DNA of 64,000 bases from Pararhizobium_B sp963838155 (lineage in GTDB: Bacteria > Pseudomonadota > Alphaproteobacteria > Rhizobiales > Rhizobiaceae): NCBI GenBank assembly GCA_963838155.1, contig CAWIQE010000004.1:553422-617421 (forward strand). The letters are read 5' to 3'. Positions 16,843-24,879 of this stretch are shown here, one piece after another. Positions within the stretch are counted from its first letter, which is position 1. Each line of letters opens with the position of its first letter. The notes under the pieces were generated by a model. It saw only the letters and a list, made by a program, of their open reading frames with translations. It did no database searches and was not told where the DNA came from. Both the position numbers and the translations under genes were made by a program.

Positions 16843-16913
16843 TTTTTGTTGCTGTCATGATCGAAGGCGGCTTCGGCCCGGCCGGATCAGACGGGGAACC
16901 GAGGAGGAGAGTC

Positions 16914-17981
16914 ATGATGATGAGACGGCTCATGGTCGGGGCGGTCGCCTTGGCCTCGGCGGCGATATACCTGGCGCCGGGCCCGGCATACGCAGCCGCC
17001 AAGAAGTCCTATGTGATCTATCTGTCGAACAACTTCGTCGGAAACGACTGGCGCCAGCAGATGGAGCGTGTCGCCAAGGTCTCCGTCGAGAAGGGGCCGC
17101 TGAAGGGACGGGTCGATCTGCATATCGAGAATGTGGAGAACGCCGTCCAGGCCCAGATCAACTCGCTGAACAACATCATTCGGCAGAAGCCGGACGCCAT
17201 ACTGGTGGACGGCGCATCGGCGACCGCGCTCAATCCGACGCTCAAGAAAGCCTGTTCCGCCGGCATCGTCGTCGTCAGCTTCGACCAGACAGTCACCGAG
17301 CCCTGTGCCTATGCCGTCGCCTCGGACTGGGATCGCATTCCAGCCGTGATGGCCGAATGGATGGCCGACCAGCTTCAAGGCAAGGGCAATGTGATCGTCG
17401 ACCGGGGCCTCGCCGCCGCGCCGATATCCGCCCAGCTCGAGAATGGCTACAAGAAGGTGCTCGAGAAGTATCCCGGCATCAAGATCGTCGGGTACTACAA
17501 CGGCAAATATGCGCTCGGACCGGAGCAGTCGGGCGTCGCCTCGCTCCTTGCCGCCCATCCGAAGATCGACGGGATCCTGACGCAGGGCTATGGCTCGGGA
17601 GCGATCCAGGCACTGAAGGACGCCGGGCGGCCGGTGGTGCCGGTCACGGCCTTCTCCTACAACGTGTCGGCGGTGACCTGCGTTCAGACCAAGGGTGCCA
17701 AGTGCATTCTCGGCTCGAACCCGGCGTATCTGTCGAGCGACGCGATCAGGCTCGCCGTGCAGATCCTCGACACCGGCAAGAAACCGTCCAGCCGCTCGGT
17801 TGCGGTGAAGGGCGATTTCCTGAGCACGGATCCTTTCAAGTCCAAGCTCTATCCGGACGCGAAGACCGTGAAGATCGAAATCGGCAAGAACGCCTTTCCG
17901 TCGCAGCCGCCGGGATTGACGCTGCCGATCTCGCCCAGCTGGGTCGACATCTCCGCCGCCGAGGCTGCGGGCTCGAAATAG
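16914..17981 (+). CDS. CUT2 sugar ABC importer periplasmic binding protein
   Basis: A 355-residue ribose-class (Peripla_BP_4) binding protein. The N terminus MMMRRLMVGAVALASA is a Sec signal peptide with likely cleavage after AYA at about residue 27. Mature sequence begins with the first lobe strand (YVIYLSNNFVGNDW). The start ATG follows GAGGAGGAGA. It is the first gene of a four-gene transporter operon (binding protein, ATPase, two permeases) followed by a lactonase. The operon is preceded by both a GntR-type and a LacI-type operator. The ligand is unknown; a sugar whose breakdown goes through lactone and aldonic acid would fit the neighbours. Confidence 0.92.
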   Translation: MMMRRLMVGAVALASAAIYLAPGPAYAAAKKSYVIYLSNNFVGNDWRQQMERVAKVSVEKGPLKGRVDLHIENVENAVQAQINSLNNIIRQKPDAILVDGASATALNPTLKKACSAGIVVVSFDQTVTEPCAYAVASDWDRIPAVMAEWMADQLQGKGNVIVDRGLAAAPISAQLENGYKKVLEKYPGIKIVGYYNGKYALGPEQSGVASLLAAHPKIDGILTQGYGSGAIQALKDAGRPVVPVTAFSYNVSAVTCVQTKGAKCILGSNPAYLSSDAIRLAVQILDTGKKPSSRSVAVKGDFLSTDPFKSKLYPDAKTVKIEIGKNAFPSQPPGLTLPISPSWVDISAAEAAGSK

Positions 17982-17997
17982 CCTTCCATCGCGCACG

Positions 17998-18021
17998 CCC
18001 CCGGGCTCGATCGCCCGGGGG
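17998..18021 (+). other. Intercistronic hairpin after the binding-protein gene
   Basis: CCCCCGGGC and GCCCGGGGG form a perfect 9-bp stem around the 6-base loop TCGATC. No T-run follows, so it is not a classical terminator. Position directly after a binding-protein gene and before the ATPase gene fits a 3'-end-protecting or attenuating hairpin that lets the binding protein be made in excess. Confidence 0.65.
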
Positions 18022-18043
18022 ACGTCGCAACGAGAGCGGACTC

Positions 18044-19546
18044 GTGGACCTGATCGACGTCAAAGGCCTTCAGAAACGCTTCGGGGGCATCACCGCGCTC
18101 GATGACGCCAGCTTTTCGGCGCGCGAGAACGAGGTTCATGCGTTGCTCGGAGAGAACGGCGCAGGCAAGAGCACCTTCATACAGATCCTCGCCGGCACGC
18201 TGGCCTATGACGGCGGCAGCATCGCGCTTCGCGGCGAACCCTACCGGCCGGAAGACCCGAGAGCGGCAGAGAGGAAGGGCATCGCAGCGGTCTTCCAGGA
18301 GCTGTCGCTCATTCCCGACCTTACGGTCGAACAGAATATCTGGTTTCAGCGGGAACCGCGCACGCGGCTGCGGACCGTCGACCGGCACGCCTTGCGGCGG
18401 AACACCGAGGCGCTTCTCGATCGCTACGGCTTTCCGGACCTCGTACCCGGTCGCGAATTGCGCCGGCTCACGCTTGCCGAGCAGCAAATGGCGGAGATCG
18501 CCAAGGCGCTGGCGAAGGAGCCGAGCATCCTTATCCTCGACGAGGCGACGTCGGCGCTGCCGGCCCGCGAGACGGAGTGGCTTCTCGCGCTGACGCGCCG
18601 GCTTGCCGACGAGGGGCGCCTCGTGATCTTCATTTCGCACCGCATGACCGAGGTGCGGGCCATTGCCGACAGGGTCACGATCTTCCGAAACGGCCAGACC
18701 GTCGGGGTCCATGACGCGAAGGATGTCTCGGACGACCAAATCGTGACGGAGATGCTCGGCCGGCAAATGAAGCGGCTCTATCCCGAGCGCGTGGCGACGG
18801 CGACCGGGCGGGTGGCGCTCAAGGTGCGCGGTCTTTCGTGCACGCGGCGGCTGGCCGCCGTGGATTTCGATCTCCACGAGGGCGAAGTTCTCGGCGTCGG
18901 CGGCCTGCAGGGGCATGGCCAGCGCGAACTGTTCCGGGCGCTGTTCGGGGTCGCCAAATCGAAGGGATCGATAGAGTTGTGGGGCCGGCCCGCCGAGCTC
19001 GCCAGCCCCCGCAGTGCGCTGAAGGGCGCCGATGGTGTCGCGCTCGTTCCGGAGGATCGGCGGGACGAAGGCCTGTTGCTGACCAAGAGCGTCGGAGACA
19101 ACCTGACCCTGTCGGTGATTTCGCGGTTTTCGTCGAACGGTTTCCTCGATCGCCGGAAGGAGACCGCGCTGGTGCGCGAGATGATCGACTTCCTGAAGAT
19201 CAAGGTGAGTAGTCCGGACCAGGCGGCCGGCACGCTCTCGGGCGGAAACCAGCAAAAGGTGGTCTTCGGCAAGATGCTGCTGACCCAGGCGCGGGTTCTC
19301 CTGCTTTACGACCCGACGCGCGGTGTCGACGTCGGCACGAAGGGCGAGATCTTCCAACTGATGCGCGATCTCGCGCGCCAGGGCTACGCGGTGCTTTTCT
19401 ATTCGAGCGATCTTCCGGAACTCGTCAACGTCGCCGATCGCGTCCTGGTCCTGCGTGAGGGCCGGATCGCCGCGACGCTGACGGAAGGCCACATTTCCGA
19501 GGCCGACATCCTTAGGGCCGCGGTGTTCGATGCCGAGGCGGCATGA
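18044..19546 (+). CDS. CUT2 sugar ABC importer ATP-binding protein
   Basis: A 500-residue tandem-domain ATPase. The first domain has Walker A GENGAGKST, a signature region without the usual LSGGQ (LTLAEQQM), Walker B LILDEATSA and an H-loop His (FISHRM). The second domain has the degenerate P-loop usual in the family (GLQGHGQREL), VALVPEDRR, signature SGGNQQK and an unusual Walker B LLLYDPTRGVD, where DE is replaced by YD. The start is taken as GTG 18044 after a weak GAGAGCGGA; no ATG is available nearby. It powers uptake with the permeases at 19551 and 20558. Confidence 0.9.
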   Translation: MDLIDVKGLQKRFGGITALDDASFSARENEVHALLGENGAGKSTFIQILAGTLAYDGGSIALRGEPYRPEDPRAAERKGIAAVFQELSLIPDLTVEQNIWFQREPRTRLRTVDRHALRRNTEALLDRYGFPDLVPGRELRRLTLAEQQMAEIAKALAKEPSILILDEATSALPARETEWLLALTRRLADEGRLVIFISHRMTEVRAIADRVTIFRNGQTVGVHDAKDVSDDQIVTEMLGRQMKRLYPERVATATGRVALKVRGLSCTRRLAAVDFDLHEGEVLGVGGLQGHGQRELFRALFGVAKSKGSIELWGRPAELASPRSALKGADGVALVPEDRRDEGLLLTKSVGDNLTLSVISRFSSNGFLDRRKETALVREMIDFLKIKVSSPDQAAGTLSGGNQQKVVFGKMLLTQARVLLLYDPTRGVDVGTKGEIFQLMRDLARQGYAVLFYSSDLPELVNVADRVLVLREGRIAATLTEGHISEADILRAAVFDAEAA

Positions 19547-19550
19547 TCGC

Positions 19551-20561
19551 ATGACCATGTCCGTCGTTCACTCTCGGGATCGCCAGGCCCCGTCGCAGAA
19601 GAGCGGGGATCTGAAATTGCGCCTTCTCGATCGGGCGCCGCTCTTCGTCGCACTGGCGATGCTGGTCGCCATCGTCGCCGTCTACGGCTCCCTGCAGAGC
19701 GGCGTCTTTTCGCTGGACGAGTTCAACACCGACACGACCGCAGCCCTGACGCTGATGCTGGCCGCTACCGGCCAGACCATCGTTCTGACCCGCGGCGGTA
19801 TCGACCTTTCGATCGGCGGCACGATCTGTCTCGGATCGGTCGTCGCCGCGACGCAGTTCGGCACCGATCCCGGGAACATCGTTCTCTGGAGCGTCATCAT
19901 CCTCGCCCTCGGCTTCGTCATCGGGTCGCTGAACGGGCTGCTGCTCTCCGTCCTCAAGCTGCAACCTTTCCTCGTTACGCTCGCGACGTGGTCGATCCTG
20001 AACGGAGCGGCGATGCTGATCCTTCCCACGGACGGCGGCACGTTCCCCGACTGGTGGATCGGCTTCGGCTACCTGAAACTATTCGGCCTGACGGCTCCCG
20101 TCTGGCTGCTCCTGGCGTTGATCGCGTTCTGGATCTGGTTCGCCGGAAGCGCCGTCGGCGGGATGATCAAGGCGACCGGCTCGAGCGAGCGTTCCGCTTT
20201 TCTTTCGGGCGTTTCCCTCCTTCGCGTCAACGTCGCGACATATGGCCTGTCGGGCTTCTTCGCCGCCGCGGCCGCACTCTATCTGACGACGCAGACCGGC
20301 GCGGGATCGCCGACGATCGGCACCGACTACATCCTGCCTTCGGTCGCCGCGGCGATCATCGGCGGCGTCAGCCTGTTCGGCGGGCGTGGACATTTGATCG
20401 GCACCGTCATCGGAGCCTACATCCTGACGCTGATCGGCAATCTCGTCTTCGTGCTCCATATCTCGAGCTATTGGCAGCCGGTCGCCTCGGGCGTCATCCT
20501 GCTGGTCGCGGTGCTCGCAAGCTCGATCGCCGAGAAGGCGGCGAAGGGGCAGGGCGAATGA
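19551..20561 (+). CDS. CUT2 sugar ABC importer permease 1
   Basis: A 336-residue RbsC-like permease with about eight to ten hydrophobic helices. Family motifs: TGQTIVLTRGGIDLSIGG in the middle and the ATPase-coupling loop IIGGVSLFGGRGHLIG near the C terminus. The start ATG 19551 lies four bases after the ATPase stop, and the stop overlaps the second permease as ATGA. Two different permeases after a single ATPase imply a heterodimeric channel, in contrast to the fused two-in-one permease at 27477. Confidence 0.92.
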   Translation: MTMSVVHSRDRQAPSQKSGDLKLRLLDRAPLFVALAMLVAIVAVYGSLQSGVFSLDEFNTDTTAALTLMLAATGQTIVLTRGGIDLSIGGTICLGSVVAATQFGTDPGNIVLWSVIILALGFVIGSLNGLLLSVLKLQPFLVTLATWSILNGAAMLILPTDGGTFPDWWIGFGYLKLFGLTAPVWLLLALIAFWIWFAGSAVGGMIKATGSSERSAFLSGVSLLRVNVATYGLSGFFAAAAALYLTTQTGAGSPTIGTDYILPSVAAAIIGGVSLFGGRGHLIGTVIGAYILTLIGNLVFVLHISSYWQPVASGVILLVAVLASSIAEKAAKGQGE

Positions 20562-21556
20562 CGGCTTTCCTCGTGCGCAACCGGCTGATCCTTTTCGCGT
20601 ATCTGGGCGCGATCCTGCTGTTGCTGGTCACGTCGCTGTTCTCTCCAGGCTTTCTCGCTCCGTCGAACCTGCGATCGACGGTCGTGCTGGCGGCCTTCGT
20701 CGGGATCGCGGCGATGGGGCAGACATTCGTCGTGATCGGTGCCGGCATCGACCTTTCGATACCATGGGTGCTGAACTCGGCTGCCGTGCTGATGACGTTG
20801 ATGTGCGGCGGGCAGGACGGGCCGTTGCTGTGGGTCGTGCCGCTGGTCCTTGCCGGCGGCGGCCTGATCGGGCTCGTCAACGGAGTGGGCGTTGCGCTGT
20901 TCGGCGTGCCGCCGATCATCATGACGCTTGCGGCGAACGTCATCTTGCAGGGCATAATCCTCGTCTTCACCGGCGGCTCCCCGACACCGCCGGCGCCGGA
21001 GCTCGTCAAGTATCTGGCCGTCGGCCGGATCGGTGCGTTTCCGGCGATCGTCTTCATCTGGGCGGGGCTGACGATCGTCGCTTCGCTGTTGTTGTCCAAG
21101 GTGGCCTTCGGGCGTCACCTCTATGCGCTCGGCACAAGTGCCACCGTCGCCGAATTCTCCGGCGTCCCGATCGTGCGGACGCGCGTCCTGACCTATGTGA
21201 TCTCCGGCGTGACGGCCGCGCTCGCGGGCATTCTCATGACCGGCTACTCCGGTCAGGCCTATCTCGGGATGGGTGATTCCTACCTGTTCACGTCGGTCGC
21301 CGCAGTGGCGATCGGCGGCGCTTCGATCCTCGGCGGCAATGGCCATTATCTCGGCACCGTAGCCGGCGCGCTGGTGCTGACCATCCTGACGGGGCTGCTG
21401 CCGGCGCTCAACCTGTCGAGCGGCGCGCTGCTGATCGTGTACGGGGCTGTCATTCTCCTGACCGTCTCGCTGGCGAGCGAAGCCTTTGCCGGACTGCTCT
21501 CGCTTGTCGTCAGGCCGGCAGGATCACGGAGAGACGGAAGGAAGACCGATGGTTGA
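20558..21556 (+). CDS. CUT2 sugar ABC importer permease 2
   Basis: A 332-residue second permease of the same importer. Motifs include MGQTFVVIGAGIDLSIPW and IGGASILGGNGHYLGT at the coupling loop. The start overlaps the preceding stop (ATGA), and its own last 8 bases overlap the lactonase gene, so the whole set from the ATPase to the lactonase is one translationally coupled run. Confidence 0.92.
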   Translation: MTAFLVRNRLILFAYLGAILLLLVTSLFSPGFLAPSNLRSTVVLAAFVGIAAMGQTFVVIGAGIDLSIPWVLNSAAVLMTLMCGGQDGPLLWVVPLVLAGGGLIGLVNGVGVALFGVPPIIMTLAANVILQGIILVFTGGSPTPPAPELVKYLAVGRIGAFPAIVFIWAGLTIVASLLLSKVAFGRHLYALGTSATVAEFSGVPIVRTRVLTYVISGVTAALAGILMTGYSGQAYLGMGDSYLFTSVAAVAIGGASILGGNGHYLGTVAGALVLTILTGLLPALNLSSGALLIVYGAVILLTVSLASEAFAGLLSLVVRPAGSRRDGRKTDG

Positions 21557-22430
21557 CATCACCTGCGTCGTCGACGCGCGCGCCGAACTCGGCGAGAGCA
21601 CGCTGTGGGATCCCGGTCGCGAGATTCTCTGGTGGGCCGATCTCTGGTCGAAGAAGATCCATTGCTACGACCCGGCAGACGGTTCCGACCGGACCTGGAA
21701 CACGCCAGAATACATCGGCTGCCTCGGCCTTCGCGAGAAGGGAGGGCTCGTCGTCACGCTGGCATCCGGCTTCTATTTCTTCGATCCAGCCGCGGGCGCT
21801 TTCGAAGCGATCGCCGACCCGGAGGCCGGTCGCCCCGAGACGCGCTTCAACGACGGCAAGCCGGACCGGCAGGGCCGGTTCTGGTCGGGAACGATGTTCG
21901 AGGTGCCGGGCAAGCCCATCGAGTTCGTCGGCGCGCTTTATCGGCTCGACGCCGACCTGTCGGTGCACAAGATGATCGACGGCATCGGCTGCAGCAATGC
22001 GCTGGCCTGGAGTCCCGATAGCCGCACCATGTATTTTTCCGACAGCCATGCGGGCGCGGTATGGGCCTACGACTTCGATCCTGAGACCGGGGATATCTCG
22101 AACCGCCGGACCTTCATCGACATGCGCGACAGCGGCGGCGTCGCCGACGGAGCTACGGTCGATTCCGAGGGCGGCTATTGGGTGACGGTGCCGGTCACCG
22201 GGAAGGTCCTTCGGTACGACCCCGACGGCAAGCTCGTGCAAACGGTGGTCCTGCCCACCGACCTGCCGACCTGCTGCGAGTTCGGCGGCAGGGACCTCGA
22301 CACGCTCTATGTCACGACGGCGGTGCTCAAGCGCCCGGAGTTGGAGCTGCGCGGCCAGCAGAATCCAGGTGGCCTCTTCGCCGTGGACGTCGGTGTGAAG
22401 GGGTTGGTCCTGCCCCCCTTCAAAGGTTAG
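21549..22430 (+). CDS. SMP-30/gluconolactonase-family lactonase
   Basis: A 293-residue six-bladed beta-propeller of the SMP-30/regucalcin/gluconolactonase family. Candidate divalent-metal ligands are in place: Glu in ELGEST, Asn and Asp in RFNDGKPDRQGRFW, and Asn/Asp in SNALAWSPDS and YFSDS. Such enzymes hydrolyse sugar-derived lactones to aldonic acids. This places it between an SDR-type dehydrogenase and the enolase-superfamily dehydratases encoded nearby. The start ATG 21549 has GGAAG upstream and overlaps the permease by eight bases. Confidence 0.88.
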   Translation: MVDITCVVDARAELGESTLWDPGREILWWADLWSKKIHCYDPADGSDRTWNTPEYIGCLGLREKGGLVVTLASGFYFFDPAAGAFEAIADPEAGRPETRFNDGKPDRQGRFWSGTMFEVPGKPIEFVGALYRLDADLSVHKMIDGIGCSNALAWSPDSRTMYFSDSHAGAVWAYDFDPETGDISNRRTFIDMRDSGGVADGATVDSEGGYWVTVPVTGKVLRYDPDGKLVQTVVLPTDLPTCCEFGGRDLDTLYVTTAVLKRPELELRGQQNPGGLFAVDVGVKGLVLPPFKG

Positions 22431-22479
22431 TGCGCTTCCAGGAAGAGCGGAAACCGCCGCGCGTCGTCTCCGGCGATCT

Positions 22480-23592
22480 TCATCGCGCGAGCTTGTCCGT
22501 CCTTTCGCGCAAGCGGGCAATTCCATCGGCGTCGAGAACCGAGATCGTGGTGCGGTATCGGCGCTTTTCGCCCGGCTGCAGCACGATCAGCTCTCCGGCG
22601 TCGCGGACCGATTCTCGACCGAAGCCGTTGGTGCACGGCTCGATGCCGACCGCGTATTGTCCCTCGCCCATCATGCGCCATTCGATGAGGCGGGGCATGG
22701 TGCCGGCGTCGTACCGGACGCTCATCGCCGTGCCGCCGAACAGGCGCGGATTGCAGATGCCGACCTCGACCTCACCATTCTCGTCGGCCACCATGTGGTG
22801 CTCGAAGGTCTGCTGCACCCAGTCCCGTTGCGGCGCGATGAAGCGCGCCCAGGACTTGCGGTTCGCGGGGTCGGCCGTTCCGAAGAGCAGGTCGGGCGGT
22901 CCGGCGGTCGGTGCGATGAGCTCGGAACCTTCGCTGACGAAGGGGAAGCCGATGTTCATGTGGTAAAGCATCATATGCTCGGTCGGCAGGTAGCCGCGGT
23001 TCTCGACGATATCTTCCATGGTGAAGGAGGAGAGACCGAGTTCGGTCCGATAGGTTCTCGTCAGCACGAGATTTTCGCCATATGCCTGGGCCTGGGTAAC
23101 CCGTCCGGCCGCCTCGATCAGGAGCCGATCGCCTTCCCATCGCTGGCCGAAGGAAACGAGTTCGGCCGGAATGAGCGCCGCGCGGTCGTGGACGCCGTAG
23201 CGCTCCGTCGGCCGTGCCGGGAAGTTGTAGTGCGCCACCGAGGCTTCCTCGGGATTGCCGATATGGACGAGCCCGCAGGTGTTGTTGAGGCCGCCGAGCG
23301 CCGTGCGCAGCCAACCGAAGCCGCCTTGATCTTCGAAGAACCAGGGTGCGGCGAGCATCGTCGGCGGTATCCAACCGAGGGAGGCGCCGCGGAATTCGCA
23401 ATGGCCGACATCGAAGCCTCGTTCCACGCCGACCTCGAAGGAAAGGCCCGTGCCGGTGCGGAACTGCAGGTAGCGAACGCCCCGGGAGGGACCGTCGCCG
23501 GAGGCCAGCAGCCGCACCCCGGCCAGCTGGGTGTCGTGACCCACCCGCCTGCGCAACTCGGCACCCGTGTAGTCGGCATCATATAAGAACAT
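22480..23592 (-). CDS. DUF4432 / aldose 1-epimerase-like protein
   Basis: A 370-residue protein of the DUF4432 group of aldose-1-epimerase (galactose mutarotase)-fold proteins. A candidate catalytic pair is visible: His in EHMMLYHMNIGFP and Glu in VGIEPCTNGFG. The likely role is sugar anomer interconversion or another step on a free sugar before oxidation. The start is ATG 23592, preceded by GGGAGGA; an in-frame ATG at 23646 lies upstream of the predicted -10. It is divergent from the LacI-type regulator gene, with a TACCGGTA-class operator between them. Confidence 0.78.
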   Translation of the reverse strand: MFLYDADYTGAELRRRVGHDTQLAGVRLLASGDGPSRGVRYLQFRTGTGLSFEVGVERGFDVGHCEFRGASLGWIPPTMLAAPWFFEDQGGFGWLRTALGGLNNTCGLVHIGNPEEASVAHYNFPARPTERYGVHDRAALIPAELVSFGQRWEGDRLLIEAAGRVTQAQAYGENLVLTRTYRTELGLSSFTMEDIVENRGYLPTEHMMLYHMNIGFPFVSEGSELIAPTAGPPDLLFGTADPANRKSWARFIAPQRDWVQQTFEHHMVADENGEVEVGICNPRLFGGTAMSVRYDAGTMPRLIEWRMMGEGQYAVGIEPCTNGFGRESVRDAGELIVLQPGEKRRYRTTISVLDADGIARLRERTDKLAR

Positions 23593-23606
23593 GGCAATCC
23601 TCCCGA

Positions 23607-23622
23607 TGTTATCGGTATCATA
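23607..23622 (-). promoter_or_regulatory. LacI-type operator (TACCGGTA class) between epimerase and regulator genes
   Basis: TGTTATCGGTATCA (23607-23620) matches the other three sites in 11 to 12 of 14 positions. On the minus strand TATGAT (23617-23622) is a good -10 element for the epimerase gene, about 18 bases after a weak TTGCGT. The site overlaps it. Its closeness to the regulator gene at 23694 suggests autoregulation. Confidence 0.65.
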
Positions 23623-23693
23623 TTTGTTTCGCCTCTCTGGACGCAATCGGCGGAATGGGCTGTAATCGCCCAGATCTTGGAGAAGGGGTGACC

Positions 23694-24749
23694 GTGCCGG
23701 TCCATGAGAGAAGCAACCGCCTGGGCTTCGGGGCGACCATGGCGGAGGTCGCGGAACTGGCGGGCGTCACCAAGATGACCGTTTCGCGCGTGTTGCGACA
23801 ACCCGAGAAGGTGACGCCCGAGACGCGCAAACGCGTGGCGGAGGCGATCAGCCGCCTCGGCTATGTGCCGAACAAGGTTGCAGGCAGCCTGACGGCGGGC
23901 ACCAGCGGCATTGTCGGTGCGATCGTTCCGACCCTGCGCCATTCGCTCTTTGCCGATACGCTCGAGGGCATCGCGAGCGTTCTCGCAGCGGCCGGCCTCG
24001 ATCTCATCGTCTCATCGAGCGCCTATCGTGCCGACAACGAGGAGAGCCAGATCCGTGCGATGCTCGAGCGGCGGCCGGACGGCCTCATCCTGACCGGCCT
24101 GACGCACACGGGGGCGGCGCGGCGCTTGCTGCGCTCTTTCGCCATTCCCGTCGTCGAGACGTGGGAAACGGGCGACGCGCCGGTCGACATGGTGGTGGGC
24201 TATTCCAACAGGGAGGCGGCCCGGGCCATGACGGGCCGGCTGATCGGTGCCGGTTACAGGCGTATCGTTTTCGTCAACGGTCCAAGCCACAACAACGAGC
24301 GCGCGCGCCACCGCGCCGATGGCTATGCGGCGGCCATGCGCGAGGCCGATCTGCCGCCGTTGCCGATCCATGTCGTTCACGACGAGGATGCAATCCTGCC
24401 GGAGACCGGGGCGCGGGCGCTGAAGACCATCCATGCCGGCGATCCGACCGTCGAGGCCATCTTCTTCACCAGCGACGTGTTCGCGGTGGGTGCGGTTCAG
24501 GCGTGCGGCGAGCTCGGCTTGTCGGTTCCCGAAGACATCGGCATTGCCGGCTTCCACGACCTGGAGATCGGCCGGGTCATCACACCGCCGCTGACGACGG
24601 TCCACGTTCCGGCACTGGAAATGGGCCGGCGGGCCGGCGAGATGCTTCTCGCCCGCCTGTCGGGTGTCCCGGATCGTGTCGAACGGGAAGAGCTCGATTT
24701 CCAGATACTCGAGCGCGCCAGTACCCGACGCACGGGTCGGGCGGGGTAA
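23694..24749 (+). CDS. LacI-family regulator resembling gluconate repressor GntR/IdnR
   Basis: A 351-residue LacI-family repressor. The helix-turn-helix VAELAGVTKMTVSRVLRQPE is almost the same as in the E. coli gluconate regulators GntR/IdnR of this family, as I remember them, and the effector domain keeps phrases such as DGLILTGLTHT and IGIAGFHDLEIG. The start is GTG 23694 after GGAGAAGGGG; GTG 23688 and ATG 23739 are alternatives. The operators of the E. coli proteins are TTACC/GGTAAC-like palindromes, so this is the best candidate to bind the four TACCGGTA-class sites at 11226, 16828, 23607 and 24797. The effector is probably a sugar acid. Confidence 0.9.
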   Translation: MPVHERSNRLGFGATMAEVAELAGVTKMTVSRVLRQPEKVTPETRKRVAEAISRLGYVPNKVAGSLTAGTSGIVGAIVPTLRHSLFADTLEGIASVLAAAGLDLIVSSSAYRADNEESQIRAMLERRPDGLILTGLTHTGAARRLLRSFAIPVVETWETGDAPVDMVVGYSNREAARAMTGRLIGAGYRRIVFVNGPSHNNERARHRADGYAAAMREADLPPLPIHVVHDEDAILPETGARALKTIHAGDPTVEAIFFTSDVFAVGAVQACGELGLSVPEDIGIAGFHDLEIGRVITPPLTTVHVPALEMGRRAGEMLLARLSGVPDRVEREELDFQILERASTRRTGRAG

Positions 24750-24781
24750 GGGCCCAGGTGCATCCTCCCGTCCGAGCTTTC

Positions 24782-24810
24782 TTGACGCCCCTCGAAGTTA
24801 CCGGTAACAT
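24782..24810 (+). promoter_or_regulatory. Promoter with perfect LacI-type operator GTTACCGGTAAC
   Basis: TTGACG (24782-24787), 17 bases, TAACAT (24805-24810). The perfect 12-bp palindrome GTTACCGGTAAC (24797-24808) overlaps the spacer end and the -10. This is the most symmetric of the four sites of this class. It precedes the second CUT2 transporter operon. Confidence 0.8.
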
Positions 24811-24879
24811 TTCTTCCGTGTCCATGATTGGGCAAGCGCGCTCGCCTTTTCGTGCGGGCGGACAAGGGAGGAACGAAAC

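Noticed and set aside
16814..18043. N-terminal extension that would make the ATPase at 18044 a 910-residue protein
   Set aside because: The extension reads through the binding-protein gene in another frame and has no protein character; GTG 18044 gives the normal family length.
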